This document shows, piece after piece, positions 52,015 to 61,838 of a stretch of DNA of 64,000 bases. Source of the DNA: Flavobacterium restrictum (lineage in GTDB: Bacteria; Bacteroidota; Bacteroidia; Flavobacteriales; Flavobacteriaceae); NCBI RefSeq assembly GCF_007097245.1, contig NZ_VJZT01000004.1, positions 1-64,000 of the forward strand, given 5' to 3'. The notes under the pieces were generated by a model, which was given only the letters and a program-made list of their open reading frames with translations, was not told where the DNA came from and ran no database searches. The position numbers were made by a program, and so were the translations under genes. The first letter of the stretch is position 1; each line of letters opens with the position of its first letter.

Positions 52015-54240
52015 TTAATTGCTTTTTGGACTATAAAATTCAATTTCGTCTAGCATTACCATTGGTTTCTTGTTTTTTCTTTTTCGCCATGGTGGTAATT
52101 CGTCTTGGTTTTCAACCGTTATCTTAAGGATTTCAAAATCTTTAAAAAGTGGATTTTCTATTACAATTGTTTTAGTTTCAATAGTATTTTTTTCCTCTAT
52201 TGGTGCGCAAACGCTTTCATTTAAGACTACCCATTTTTCATTTTTCAATCCACATACTGTTACTTTTTTTGGAATAAAAATCCAATGGCGTTGGTCATTT
52301 AAAAAATTTATTTTTAATTGATTGAATTGCAATTGATTCGTTTTTAGTTCTATTTCGGGATTGTTTCCATACCAGCCAATCCAGTTGCTATTGTAATTTT
52401 TGTAGCCTCGGGTGCCATCAACGAGTCCATAGCTTCCTTTTCCTTTGTAGTCATCAGCAGGAGGGGTCAAAAAAGTTGTTTCCATATTTTCGCCAAGATG
52501 TTCTGCTGGATTATTGGCAATCGCTAACCATTGCTCGTAATACTTTTCAGGCGATAAACCCCCTTCACTTAATTCATAAATTCCGTTTTTGGTGCATTGT
52601 TGTGTAAAATCAAACACTCTTTCGGTAAGTCCCGCTTTTACTACTTTATGTCCGTTTTCGGTATAAATGAACATACCGTGTTGGTCTTTTCCATAAAATT
52701 TTGATTGCTCAAAATAGGCATATTCTAATGCTAATCGTAATTTTTGAACTCGTGCTGCCAAAACAGAATCAGGACTAATTTTGTCAAAAGCTTCGTCTAG
52801 TAATTGATCGTACTGATTCATGGCATTTGGTGTCAAAAAAGTAGCTCTACTTTGAACTGGACCAGAATAAATGTCTAAATAAGAATTTGATTCTTGCTGG
52901 TTTTGTGCCAAAAGATTCAAATATTTTTTGATTATTACTGCCGCTTTTCCATAAAAACCTCTCAAGAAATCATTGGTCGTGGCGTCACAATCAATGTTTG
53001 TATTCCACATTAATTTAGCTAATACATACTGCCTTAATTCTGTAAAATCGCCGGGCACATCCGCATAACCTTGCGAAAATATTCCTTTTACCTTATTTTT
53101 CTTGAATAGTTTATAATTATCTGAAAAAGTTTGAATATTGGGAAAGGGCGATAAATAGTTTGAGAATTGCACCGTATAATCCCATAAATAAAGATGTGAA
53201 GTTGTTGCACTCCATTTTTGAAGTGTTTTTATAAATGAAGTATTTGGATCGTTTATTAGCGAAATCCCTCGGTTTAATTCAATTGGACAAAAAAACGTGT
53301 AGATATTAGGTGCGATTTTTAAGTTTTCGGGTGCTTTGTAAGTATGTAAATAGGCTAATGTGGTAATTTTTGTTTTTGGAAAATGAGCAGCAATTTTATT
53401 CAAAAAAACATAAAGAGATCCCTGTGAACCACCCAGTTTTTCGTTCAAAGCTTTACATTTTTCACATTCACAATAAATCATGCTATCGTTTTGACTCACG
53501 GAACAAAAGGTAGCATTAGGATTATCGGCAATAATTTGCTTCATCTTTTCTAGGATGATAGGCACAACACTATCATTACTCATACATAATGATTCGGCAT
53601 TTCGATGACCTTCGTATAAGGCAAAAAAAGTTGGATTTGATTTAAAATAGGTTTTTGGAGGCACAAGCATATCAAAGGAATGTCCCCAAATACTAAAATC
53701 ATCTTGATACCAATCTAATTTATGCCAGTCTCTAAAGTCTTCATCATAAGCATCTGGGTACAGGAGGACTCGGTATTCAAATGAGGGTTTGTTGATTTGC
53801 AAAGTTTTTTTTGGGAATTCAACCGTTTTTAAATTAGGAATGTAATCTACTTGGGCAGTAAATTTTCTAAAACCCCAGTTTTCTAATAACGTATAGATGG
53901 CATAACGCAACAATTTTTCGTTTGGAGCTATTAGGAATATGTTTTTCGAATCACTTTTTATAAGGAATCCATTATTGGGAATGGTGTTATTATGATTGGA
54001 AAGCTCAAGCCGAATTACTGTTTTTTTATCTTTAATTTCCTTCTCCAATTGAATGACAAAAGGGCTTGAAAATCCTTTATCCAAATAGGTTTTTAATACT
54101 ATTGCTTCTGGCTTTAGTTTATTTGAGGAGATGCTAATTGCATTTTTTGCGTTGATGACAATTTGAGATTGTGCCATGGTTAAAGTACTTAAAAAAAGTA
54201 AAAAAAATGGTGTGACAAAATGTATGAATTTAGTATTCAT
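52015..54240 (-). CDS. DUF4838 domain secreted protein (glycoside-hydrolase-like)
   Basis: 741 residues from ATG 54240 (MNTKFIHFVTPFFLLFLSTL), which yields a good signal peptide ending TMAQ; an upstream in-frame ATG at 54279 adds 13 residues. The N-terminal part resembles the small domain of alpha-glucuronidase/hexosaminidase-type enzymes (FLIKSDSKNIFLIAPNE). The central DUF4838 module has CECEKCKALN, ITTLAYLHTYKAPENLKIAPNI (split here by me) and LYLWDYTVQFSNYLSPFPN. A C-terminal beta-rich galactose-binding-like domain follows. Probably acts on a polysaccharide; substrate unknown. No SusC/D genes nearby. Confidence 0.85.
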   Translation of the reverse strand: MNTKFIHFVTPFFLLFLSTLTMAQSQIVINAKNAISISSNKLKPEAIVLKTYLDKGFSSPFVIQLEKEIKDKKTVIRLELSNHNNTIPNNGFLIKSDSKNIFLIAPNEKLLRYAIYTLLENWGFRKFTAQVDYIPNLKTVEFPKKTLQINKPSFEYRVLLYPDAYDEDFRDWHKLDWYQDDFSIWGHSFDMLVPPKTYFKSNPTFFALYEGHRNAESLCMSNDSVVPIILEKMKQIIADNPNATFCSVSQNDSMIYCECEKCKALNEKLGGSQGSLYVFLNKIAAHFPKTKITTLAYLHTYKAPENLKIAPNIYTFFCPIELNRGISLINDPNTSFIKTLQKWSATTSHLYLWDYTVQFSNYLSPFPNIQTFSDNYKLFKKNKVKGIFSQGYADVPGDFTELRQYVLAKLMWNTNIDCDATTNDFLRGFYGKAAVIIKKYLNLLAQNQQESNSYLDIYSGPVQSRATFLTPNAMNQYDQLLDEAFDKISPDSVLAARVQKLRLALEYAYFEQSKFYGKDQHGMFIYTENGHKVVKAGLTERVFDFTQQCTKNGIYELSEGGLSPEKYYEQWLAIANNPAEHLGENMETTFLTPPADDYKGKGSYGLVDGTRGYKNYNSNWIGWYGNNPEIELKTNQLQFNQLKINFLNDQRHWIFIPKKVTVCGLKNEKWVVLNESVCAPIEEKNTIETKTIVIENPLFKDFEILKITVENQDELPPWRKRKNKKPMVMLDEIEFYSPKSN

Positions 54241-54695
54241 TGATTGTTTTTGAGGAAGTATTTGGTAAAAAAGAATCACTAAATTATACTATTTCAGGAA
54301 CATAATTACTCGAAAGTTTGCTACAATCAAAGGCTTAATAGCTAAACTATCCCTTTAGTTGTAGGGATTTTAAATAATGGAATGTTTCAATACTCTTTAT
54401 TTGCTTGATTTTTTTAACAAAGCTACGTTATTTTTATGGGGTTTTTAGAGCTTAATTTTCAATAGGTTGTGAATTTTAATTCTAAAAAAAGGATTACAAA
54501 AAAAGCTTAACGTATTGATGTTGCTTAAAAGTGGTTTATAAAGAACTGTTTTTGTATTGTTTTTTGTAATTGTACAATAAGGAATATTAAAATTATAAAA
54601 GCAATTGATTAGTAATTGATTATAAATAGTTTTATTTTTTTTAAATGTTAAAAAAATAACATACTTTTATAAAATAAAAACAAAGACACGCCTAT
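54241..54695. other. Divergent intergenic region
   Basis: About 455 bp between the DUF4838 gene and the histidine kinase, very AT-rich, no gene. No clear promoter pair; CCTATTTG at 54692-54699 is weak. Confidence 0.4.
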
Positions 54696-54707
54696 TTGTA
54701 TATTTTT

Positions 54708-56345
54708 ATGAAAAAAAGCAACATCAGTAAAAACTTATTATTTACACAAAAACACTTTGATTTATTGGTACAATTGTATCAAAATTCGTTTGTAGATACT
54801 GTTTTAGTTGCTGATTTTTATAACATAATAACTGAAACATTAGTCGACGGTTTATCAATAGACCGAGCTAGTTATTGGGAACTTCTGGAGGACAGGCTGG
54901 TTTGTATTAATTTATTCGATAAAAATAAAGGCTGTCATAGTTTGTCTAATGATATTCAAGCCAGAGATTTACCCAACTATTTTCAGGCTTTGAATAACGG
55001 AATTGCAATTGTTGCTGATGATGCTCGAACTAACGATTACACCAAAGAACTCAAATACAGTTATTTGATCCCTAACGGAATAACGGATATGCTTGATTTG
55101 CCCATTCGTGAAAATGGTAGTATTACAGGAGTTTTGTGCTGTGAGCATCGGGATCAAACACGAAATTGGAGCGAATCTGATTTGGCTTTTGCAAAAGCAA
55201 TTGCGGATATTTTAATTGTTATGATTGCGCAATATAAGCGCCGCAAAACCGAACTTAAACTTATTGATAGTGAGCGCAAATTAAGCTTAATTACGGATAA
55301 TTCTACTGATGGGTTTGTTGTGTTTGAAAACAGTATTGTGACTTATATTTCGCCTTCCTACAGGAAATTATTAGGCTATAGCGAGAATGAATTACAGCAT
55401 TTTTCCTTGCAAGAAGTATATTCCCATATTCATCCTGATGAAGTAGAAGGGGTCAGGGAATTTATAAATGAACATTTAGCTAAACAAGCGGCCAATTTTA
55501 AGTATGAGTTTAGAATTAAAGGAAAATTAGATAAATATTTTTGGCGAGAAGATACCGCAAGTGTCCTTTATGAGCACGGGCAATATACTAAATACATTCT
55601 CATTTCTAGAGATATTACAGCTCAAAAAAACGCCGAAATAAAAATTCAAAAATTGTATTCGATTTCTAAAATTCAGAACAAAAAACTACTGGATTTCACG
55701 CATATCATTTCGCATAATATTAGATCTAATACTAGTAATATGGCTATGATTATTGAACTCATGGCGGATACGACTGATGAAGTTGAGAAAAAAGAGTATT
55801 TTGAATTATTGAAAGAAAGTAACTACAAACTTTCGGAAACCATTCAATATCTTAACGACACCATAAGTTTAAAACTGAATGTAAAACAGCAAAAAGTAGT
55901 CGTAAACCTAAAATCCATTATCGAAAAAAGTCTGATAGGAATAAATGTAATTATTCGCAATCAACGCGTTCTTGTAAACGTAAATATTGCCGAGGATATA
56001 TTTATACGAACAATTCCCTCATATTTTGAAAGTATTATTTTTAATCTTGTTACTAATGCAATTAAATATAAATCGCCACATTGCGATCCTATAATTACCA
56101 TTAATACCACAAAAATAACCGCACAACAATATCGAATTTCAGTAATTGACAACGGTTTAGGGATTGATATGACAAGGAATGGTGATAAGATTTTTGGAAT
56201 GTATAAAACCTTTCATGGGAATCCTGATGCTGTAGGATTGGGCCTTTTTATGACTAAAAATCATGTCGAAGCGCTAGGTGGAACTATAGCTGTTTCCAGT
56301 GAAGTAGGTATTGGTTCTGAATTCAAATTTACATTATATGAATAA
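54708..56345 (+). CDS. Hybrid-sensor-like histidine kinase with GAF and PAS domains
   Basis: 545 residues from ATG 54708 (MKKSNISKN); an ATG 12 nt upstream is also possible. GAF-like domain about 15-170 (ASYWELLEDRLVCINLFD, GVLCCEHRDQTRNWSESD), PAS about 185-305 (SLITDNSTDGFVVFEN, LGYSENELQHF). His336 in HIISHNIRSN is the phosphoacceptor. N box NLVTNAIKYK near 446, DNGLGID and GLGLFMTK are the ATP-binding boxes. No membrane helices, so a cytoplasmic sensor. It overlaps the downstream response regulator by 8 nt, its likely partner. Confidence 0.93.
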   Translation: MKKSNISKNLLFTQKHFDLLVQLYQNSFVDTVLVADFYNIITETLVDGLSIDRASYWELLEDRLVCINLFDKNKGCHSLSNDIQARDLPNYFQALNNGIAIVADDARTNDYTKELKYSYLIPNGITDMLDLPIRENGSITGVLCCEHRDQTRNWSESDLAFAKAIADILIVMIAQYKRRKTELKLIDSERKLSLITDNSTDGFVVFENSIVTYISPSYRKLLGYSENELQHFSLQEVYSHIHPDEVEGVREFINEHLAKQAANFKYEFRIKGKLDKYFWREDTASVLYEHGQYTKYILISRDITAQKNAEIKIQKLYSISKIQNKKLLDFTHIISHNIRSNTSNMAMIIELMADTTDEVEKKEYFELLKESNYKLSETIQYLNDTISLKLNVKQQKVVVNLKSIIEKSLIGINVIIRNQRVLVNVNIAEDIFIRTIPSYFESIIFNLVTNAIKYKSPHCDPIITINTTKITAQQYRISVIDNGLGIDMTRNGDKIFGMYKTFHGNPDAVGLGLFMTKNHVEALGGTIAVSSEVGIGSEFKFTLYE

Positions 56346-56727
56346 ATTTGACTTAACTTATATTGTAGATGACGACGCTATTTTTGTTTCCATTTTCAAA
56401 AAAATACTATCTAAAATTCAAAATTTCAGTGAAATTAAACATCTAAAAAATGGTGCAATTGCCCTGTCAGATCTCAAGAAACGATTTGATAACAAGCAGG
56501 TTTTTCCAGATATTATTTTTTTGGATTTGAATATGCCTGTCCTTGATGGTTGGCAGTTTCTCGAGGAATTGAAGCAGTTGCCTTTCAAAAATCAATTAGC
56601 GATTTACGTTATTTCATCCACTATTGATAAAAGAGAAATTAAAAAATGTAGAAAGTATAAAACTGTTTTGAATTTTATACAAAAACCAACCAATGAATCC
56701 CAATTGAAAGCAATTTTAGGAATTTAG
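56338..56727 (+). CDS. Response regulator receiver protein
   Basis: 129 residues from ATG 56338, which overlaps the kinase stop; a frame-matched ATG at 56311 lies inside the kinase and adds nothing conserved. YIVDDDAIF gives the acidic pocket, FLDLNMPVLDGW the phosphoacceptor Asp, ISSTIDKRE the Ser/Thr and FIQKP the Lys. Single-domain regulator of the Rcp1 type often paired with GAF/PAS kinases; output path unknown. Confidence 0.92.
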   Translation: MNKFDLTYIVDDDAIFVSIFKKILSKIQNFSEIKHLKNGAIALSDLKKRFDNKQVFPDIIFLDLNMPVLDGWQFLEELKQLPFKNQLAIYVISSTIDKREIKKCRKYKTVLNFIQKPTNESQLKAILGI

Positions 56728-56741
56728 AGTCCTATATATTT

Positions 56742-57518
56742 TTAAAATCCCTCAAAAACGCCTAATCCAAACAATGCAAAATCATATTTTACAGGATCAT
56801 TTGCATCAAGTTCCCGTAGTTTTAGGTCTAGTTCTGCCAATGCTTTAGCATCATTTTGTTTACGAGTAAGCAACCCTAATTTCCGAGCCACATTGCCCGA
56901 ATGTACATCTAATGGGCAGGATAACAAGGAGGGCGATATGTTTTTCCAAATCCCTAAATCCACCCCTTTGTTGTCTTGACGCACCATCCAGCGCAAATAC
57001 ATGTTGATGCGTTTTGCGGCCGAACCATTTAATGGATCCGAAATGTGTTTTTGGGTTCTATAGTGATGCGGAATCTCAAAAAAAAGTTGCTTGAATTCGT
57101 GAATGGTATTTTGCAGATTAATTGTTTTGCCATTGTCCCCGTCTTTTTTTGTAAAAACAGTTTCTAGCCCACCGTGATTTTTATAAATATGTTGCAAGCC
57201 TTTTATAAAACTAGCAAAATCAGTCCCGTTGAAGGTTCTGTGTACAAAATTTTCCAATCGCTCCAAGTCGGTTTCCGAATGGGACAGGACAAAATCATAA
57301 GGTGTATTCCCCATCAAATCCATCATTTTATGGGCATTTTTGATAATCATCTTGCGATTTCCCCAAGCAATGGTAGCACTCAAAAAACCTGCAATTTCGA
57401 TATCTTCTTTTTGTGTAAAAAGATGCGGAATTTGCACTGGATCGCTTTCTATAAAATCACAATTGTTGTATAAAATTACTTTTTCGTCTAGGAATTCTTT
57501 GAGTTCAACTGTAGTCAT
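56742..57518 (-). CDS. TIGR02757 (DUF2400) family protein
   Basis: 258 residues. The stretch FLSATIAWGNRKMIIKNA, FVHRTFNGTDF, and near the end LDVHSGNVARKLGLLTRKQND with YDFALFGLGVFEGF is the TIGR02757 signature. The fold may be related to HhH DNA glycosylases, but no function is proven. It begins 6 nt after the ABC ATPase gene, so the two are co-transcribed. Confidence 0.92.
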   Translation of the reverse strand: MTTVELKEFLDEKVILYNNCDFIESDPVQIPHLFTQKEDIEIAGFLSATIAWGNRKMIIKNAHKMMDLMGNTPYDFVLSHSETDLERLENFVHRTFNGTDFASFIKGLQHIYKNHGGLETVFTKKDGDNGKTINLQNTIHEFKQLFFEIPHHYRTQKHISDPLNGSAAKRINMYLRWMVRQDNKGVDLGIWKNISPSLLSCPLDVHSGNVARKLGLLTRKQNDAKALAELDLKLRELDANDPVKYDFALFGLGVFEGF

Positions 57519-57524
57519 GCGGTA

Positions 57525-58202
57525 TCACTTTTGGAACGATTGATTGCTTATTTGTCCATCAACCATCACAAGTTTTCTATCCGCCATATTGGCAAGTTCC
57601 TCGTTATGGGTTACAATGACGAAAGTTTGCCCCAATTCGTCCCGAAGTTGAAAGAATAATTGATGCAAGTTTTCGGCTGAATGGGTGTCTAAATTCCCAG
57701 AAGGCTCATCGGCAAAAATAATATCGGGCTTGTTGATCAAGGCTCTTGCTACGGCAACTCGTTGTTGTTCTCCACCAGAAAGTTCGTTTGGTTTGTGGTT
57801 TATTCGATGCGAAAGCCCAAGGTATTCTAATAATTTTTTGGCTTCATTTTCGGTTTCCAATGGTTTTTTGCCAGCAATGTAAGCGGGAATACACACGTTT
57901 TCCAGAGCGGTAAATTCAGGTAAAAGTTGATGAAACTGAAAAATAAAGCCTAAATTTAAATTTCTAAATTTAGACAATGTTTTGTCATTCATTTTTAAAA
58001 CATCTTGTCCATTGATAGTCAAACAAGATTCGTTTTCTATAGTGGGTTGGTCTAATGTTCCCAGAATTTGCAACAAAGTAGTTTTGCCAGCACCCGAAGC
58101 GCCTACAATCGAGACGATTTCTCCTTTTTGAATGTGCAAATCAACTCCTTTTAGCACCTCAAGTTGATCGTAATATTTGTGTATGTTTTTGGCCTGTATC
58201 AT
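57525..58202 (-). CDS. lolD: ABC transporter ATP-binding protein (LolD-like)
   Basis: 225 residues. Walker [11 protein letters not shown], signature [15 protein letters not shown], Walker [13 protein letters not shown] and switch His in VIVTHNEE are intact. The [16 protein letters not shown] segment is typical of the LolD/MacB group, which extracts lipoproteins or moves cell-envelope substrates with a LolC/E-like permease. No permease is adjacent, so substrate is inferred; symbol is by similarity only. Confidence 0.88.
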   Translation of the reverse strand: MIQAKNIHKYYDQLEVLKGVDLHIQKGEIVSIVGASGAGKTTLLQILGTLDQPTIENESCLTINGQDVLKMNDKTLSKFRNLNLGFIFQFHQLLPEFTALENVCIPAYIAGKKPLETENEAKKLLEYLGLSHRINHKPNELSGGEQQRVAVARALINKPDIIFADEPSGNLDTHSAENLHQLFFQLRDELGQTFVIVTHNEELANMADRKLVMVDGQISNQSFQK

Positions 58203-58320
58203 TTAAAACTATTTTTACAAAGAAACAAAGATTCTCTTGATAATGAAATGGAACGCAGCATAATTTTGTAGAACAGACTATAAATTAAAGTTAATAAATA
58301 GCCAGTTCGATTATATTGAA

Positions 58321-58328
58321 TAACTTTG
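58321..58328 (+). promoter_or_regulatory. Predicted -7 box of msrA
   Basis: TAACTTTG, the same box as at higB and uvrB, 40 nt before the msrA ATG. No clear -33 element. Confidence 0.45.
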
Positions 58329-58368
58329 AAAAAGAAAAATCCATTCTTTTTTCAAATACAAATAAAAT

Positions 58369-58917
58369 ATGAATGATACGCAAGAATTCGAAATAGCAAC
58401 ATTGGCAGGAGGCTGTTTTTGGTGTACCGAAGCTGTTTTTTTGGCCCTTGAAGGAGTACAATCAGTAACATCGGGTTACATTGGCGGCATGACAACCAGC
58501 CCAACCTATGCCGCAATTTGCAATGGTAATACGGGTCATGCCGAAGCGATTGAAATTGTATTTGATTCCTCATTAATTAGCTTCGAGGAGTTACTAGAAA
58601 TCTTTTTTGCCACCCACGATTCCACGACTTTAAACCGACAAGGAAATGATGTTGGCACACAATACCGCAGCGAAATTTTTTGTCATAACGAAAGCCAAAA
58701 AGAAGTGGCAATGGCCTATATCGCTCTGTTGAATGACCAAAATGTATTTGGAAAAAAAGTGGTAACCAAGGTTTCGATGGCAAGTATTTTTTATCCTGCC
58801 GAAACTTATCACAGTAATTATTACCAATTAAATTCCTCACAAGCGTATTGTAGTTATATTATTACCCCAAAGATGAACAAACTAAAAAAAGTATTTTCCA
58901 GTAAGCTCAAAAAATAA
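58369..58917 (+). CDS. msrA: Peptide methionine (S)-S-oxide reductase
   Basis: MsrA repairs oxidised methionine. 182 residues. Catalytic GGCFWC (Cys16) with Glu in EAVF, YIGG, the block NPTYAAICNGNTGHAEAI in variant form (TSPTYAAICNGNTGHAEAIE), and a Cys near residue 162 (QAYCSYI) as likely resolving residue. Own promoter box at 58321. Confidence 0.96.
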   Translation: MNDTQEFEIATLAGGCFWCTEAVFLALEGVQSVTSGYIGGMTTSPTYAAICNGNTGHAEAIEIVFDSSLISFEELLEIFFATHDSTTLNRQGNDVGTQYRSEIFCHNESQKEVAMAYIALLNDQNVFGKKVVTKVSMASIFYPAETYHSNYYQLNSSQAYCSYIITPKMNKLKKVFSSKLKK

Positions 58918-58958
58918 TTGGCATCAGTTTTGGTAAACCGTATCTAAAATTAAATACT

Positions 58959-59261
58959 ATGGAAGTGGTACCTAACACAAAGCAACTTGATTATAATTCC
59001 ATTAGAAACAAAAAGTTAATGCTAGGATTACTTTTGGACGGAATAGGAATGCTTTCATTCACAATCCCATTGATTGGTGAGTTTTCGGATGTGGTTTGGG
59101 CACCGCTTGCTGGTTTTTTGATGACTATGATGTATAATGGACGCGTAGGAAAAGTGGCTGGAGTTTTGACTTTTCTCGAAGAAATTATCCCTTTTACGGA
59201 TGTGATTCCTTCCTTTACTTTGACTTGGTTTTATACTTATTGTATCAAGAAAAATGTGTAG
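58959..59261 (+). CDS. Small membrane protein of unknown function
   Basis: 100 residues with two or three hydrophobic segments (residues ~20-45, 45-62 and 65-95) and short polar ends. The gene starts 41 nt after msrA in the same direction and ends 4 nt before the convergent gene stop. Similar small proteins occur in Flavobacteriaceae, without known role. Confidence 0.75.
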   Translation: MEVVPNTKQLDYNSIRNKKLMLGLLLDGIGMLSFTIPLIGEFSDVVWAPLAGFLMTMMYNGRVGKVAGVLTFLEEIIPFTDVIPSFTLTWFYTYCIKKNV

Positions 59262-59265
59262 AAAT

Positions 59266-59571
59266 TTACTTTTTTTTAAACAAAAATCCAAATCCTTGGT
59301 TTTTCAATAGTCTTTTCTCAAAAGCCCAAAAAAATTCAAATTGACCAAATAAAAAACCTATTGCCACTAGTGCTATTTGATACAAAGGAAAAATAAGTAA
59401 TAACCGAACGGGTGTGAACCAAAAACCCAAACTTTCATTTGTGATGCCAAGCCAAAAGCAAAGCGGTTTAGACAACCAAGCCGATGCTGAACCTGTAATC
59501 GCAAATACAAGTAGTATCATTGTAAGTTGATAATTCGAACTAATTCCCCAACGTTGCTTTAATTTGTTCAT
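59266..59571 (-). CDS. Small membrane protein (DUF6787-like)
   Basis: 101 residues with two hydrophobic segments (ITGSASAWL area and LLLIFPLYQIALVAIGFLFG) and the end EFFWAFEKRLLKN. The pattern matches a Bacteroidetes family once labelled diacylglyceryl transferase by mistake; I believe it is DUF6787. Function unknown. Convergent with the preceding gene. Confidence 0.78.
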   Translation of the reverse strand: MNKLKQRWGISSNYQLTMILLVFAITGSASAWLSKPLCFWLGITNESLGFWFTPVRLLLIFPLYQIALVAIGFLFGQFEFFWAFEKRLLKNQGFGFLFKKK

Positions 59572-59602
59572 TTTTATTTATAATGATTACAAATATAAAA
59601 AA

Positions 59603-60031
59603 TTATCTTGTGGGAACTGTACCAAAGAGTTTTTGTTTATTCGTATTTTGAAAATAAATCATGTAGTTGTAAATTAAGTAATTTACCTCATATCCATACC
59701 GAAGCATTGGATCATAATTAATAGTCATTTCGTACAAATTAGGATTATATAGTTGAGGCTGTAGCACCCGATTATTCCATTCGCTCACGTACAATTGATT
59801 TTTACTTTCTAAATAATTCAGGGAATGGTATTTTCTAGGATAGGCTCTAGAGTCGAGCCAAGAACTAAATCCAGCATCAATAATTATGACTTCGTAGTCC
59901 AAAGAATCGTTTGCAATCCTGATGGTATCCTTTGTAGCAATAGTTTTTGTGACCATTACAACCTCTGGTTTTGAGGTGGAGCAGGCGAGTAGCACACAGC
60001 CTATAAGGATGAGGTAAAAACTATTTTTCAT
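59603..60031 (-). CDS. Lipoprotein (DUF6146-like)
   Basis: 142 residues. A lipoprotein signal (MKNSFYLILIGCVLLACST) puts the lipid-modified Cys at 17. The remainder is globular with Tyr/Asn-rich segments (YEVIIIDAGFSSWLDSRAYPR, given in short: FSSWLDSRAYP and YHSLNYLESKNQLYV). Matches a Flavobacteriaceae family that I recall as DUF6146. Role unknown. Confidence 0.8.
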   Translation of the reverse strand: MKNSFYLILIGCVLLACSTSKPEVVMVTKTIATKDTIRIANDSLDYEVIIIDAGFSSWLDSRAYPRKYHSLNYLESKNQLYVSEWNNRVLQPQLYNPNLYEMTINYDPMLRYGYEVNYLIYNYMIYFQNTNKQKLFGTVPTR

Positions 60032-60110
60032 AAAACACCGATTGAATTTTTAAACTAAAAAAAGTAAAGAGTCATTTATACAAATGACTCTTTACTTACT
60101 GTAAATGGTG

Positions 60111-60695
60111 TTATTTGCCAAATAAACTGCCTAAAAAACCACCAATACCACCGCTGCTTTTAGTAACTGCAAGTGCATCTTGTAAGTCTAGTTTGCCATC
60201 CGCATTTTGATCTAAACCAAATTGTGTTCCGTATTTAGAAATAGTATCCATCATTCCGGAAGCTTGTGTGCTGTTGCCTGCAATGGCTCCAATAATATCC
60301 GAGATTTGAAAACTATCATTCGGATCATTGGCTTTATTCATCAAGCCGCCTAGTATTTTTGGTATCATACTTGCCGCCACTCCCGAAGCAGCTTCGCTAC
60401 TCAATCCAAATTTTTCGCCCAGGCTACCCGTCAATTCTTGGGTAATTTGCTGTACTGCAGGATGGGACGAATCGTGAGCATTGTTGCCTTGCAGCAAACC
60501 CGCTAATTGTTCTATTCCGCCTTCGGAAGCCATTTTTTGCAAACTCGAAAAGATAGAACTACTGGTTTCGTCTACCACTGCTTGGTTGTGTTCGTTAGGA
60601 ATTGAGGCATTGTTGACAACGGCATCATTGCCAAATTGCTGTGCTAATTGGGTTAATTGTTCAAACATAAGGGCTTTAGGGTTAAAATTAGACAT
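60111..60695 (-). CDS. DUF937 domain protein
   Basis: 194 residues from ATG 60695 (MSNFNPKALMF); a TTG one codon upstream is not needed. The helical DUF937 pattern (LTGSLGEKFGLSSEAASGVAAS, MIPKILGGLMNKAND) is clear; related to the YidB family. A Gly-rich tail (SSGGIGGFLGSLFGK) ends it. Function unknown. It is downstream of the serA terminator, on the same strand. Confidence 0.88.
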   Translation of the reverse strand: MSNFNPKALMFEQLTQLAQQFGNDAVVNNASIPNEHNQAVVDETSSSIFSSLQKMASEGGIEQLAGLLQGNNAHDSSHPAVQQITQELTGSLGEKFGLSSEAASGVAASMIPKILGGLMNKANDPNDSFQISDIIGAIAGNSTQASGMMDTISKYGTQFGLDQNADGKLDLQDALAVTKSSGGIGGFLGSLFGK

Positions 60696-60713
60696 CAAAT
60701 TTAATTAAAAAAA

Positions 60714-60749
60714 AAGGGAATTTAGTAAACGATTTTACTAAATTCCCTT
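60714..60749. terminator. Terminator after serA
   Basis: 16-bp perfect stem AAGGGAATTTAGTAAA (60714-60729) with TTTACTAAATTCCCTT (60734-60749), loop 4 nt, A/T runs on both sides. It ends the serA transcript before the DUF937 gene. Confidence 0.9.
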
Positions 60750-60770
60750 AAAATTTTTAAAATAAATGGA

Positions 60771-61721
60771 CTATCCTAAAATCCCAATAATTTGAGAAGC
60801 TAGTTCTGTACCTATTCTATCTTGAGCTTCATCCGTAGCAGCACCAATATGTGGTGTCAACGAAATTTTAGCATGCATTAAAATTCTCATTTCTGGTTTT
60901 GGTTCGCTTTCAAAAACGTCTAAACCTGCAAAACCAACTTTACCACTATCCAAAGCATCGATTAAAGCAATTTCATCAATAACGCCACCACGAGCACAGT
61001 TTACAATACCTACACCATTTTTCATAGTTTCTAATTCTTTGGCACCTATAATGTAACCGTCTTGAGCAGGTACGTGTAAGGTGATAAAATCAGCTTCTTG
61101 AAACAAAGATTCTAATGATTGTGATACGATAGTAGTAGTAATGGATTGTCCGTCAAAAAACACCACTTTTACATCTACTTGTGGGATATAACTATCCGCA
61201 GCAATCACTTTCATTCCTAATCCAAGCGCCATTTTTGCTGTGGCTTGACCGATACGGCCTATACCAACAATACCAAGCGTTTTTCCTCTTAATTCGGTTC
61301 CGTTAGCGTAGGCTTTTTTCAAACCATCAAAGTTCGAATCCCCTTCTAATGGCATATTTCTATTGGAATCATGCAAGAAACGAACACCAGAAAATAAATG
61401 TCCAAAAACCAATTCCGCCACCGATTCTGATGAGGAAGCAGGCGTATTAATTACTTGAATTCCTTTGCTTTTGGCATATTCTACATCAATATTATCCATA
61501 CCTACACCGCCACGACCAATAATTTTTAGTCCCGGGCACGCATCAATAATATCCTTACGAACTTTGGTCGCACTACGCACTAGAACTACGCTTACGTTAT
61601 TTTCGTTTACAAAATTGGCCACTTGTTCTTGTGCTACTTTGGTAGTAATCACTTCATATCCGCCTTTTTCTAGAGCTAGAATTCCACTTTTAGAAATTCC
61701 GTCGTTTGCTAATACTTTCAT
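60771..61721 (-). CDS. serA: D-3-phosphoglycerate dehydrogenase
   Basis: First step of serine synthesis. 316 residues: NAD-binding GIVGIGRIGQATAKM, catalytic Arg in NCARGGVID, Glu in FESEP and His in LTPHIGAATDEAQ. It is the short form lacking the C-terminal ACT domain, so no serine feedback site is visible. Lies 117 nt after serC in the same unit. Confidence 0.95.
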   Translation of the reverse strand: MKVLANDGISKSGILALEKGGYEVITTKVAQEQVANFVNENNVSVVLVRSATKVRKDIIDACPGLKIIGRGGVGMDNIDVEYAKSKGIQVINTPASSSESVAELVFGHLFSGVRFLHDSNRNMPLEGDSNFDGLKKAYANGTELRGKTLGIVGIGRIGQATAKMALGLGMKVIAADSYIPQVDVKVVFFDGQSITTTIVSQSLESLFQEADFITLHVPAQDGYIIGAKELETMKNGVGIVNCARGGVIDEIALIDALDSGKVGFAGLDVFESEPKPEMRILMHAKISLTPHIGAATDEAQDRIGTELASQIIGILG

Positions 61722-61838
61722 TCTTTTTTTTATTTAAAGATTGAATGATTTAAAAATTTAAAGATTCAATCTGGATTATTTAGTATTTGGATTAAAAATT
61801 GATTTTTTCAAATCGTTTAATCTTTCAATATTTTAATT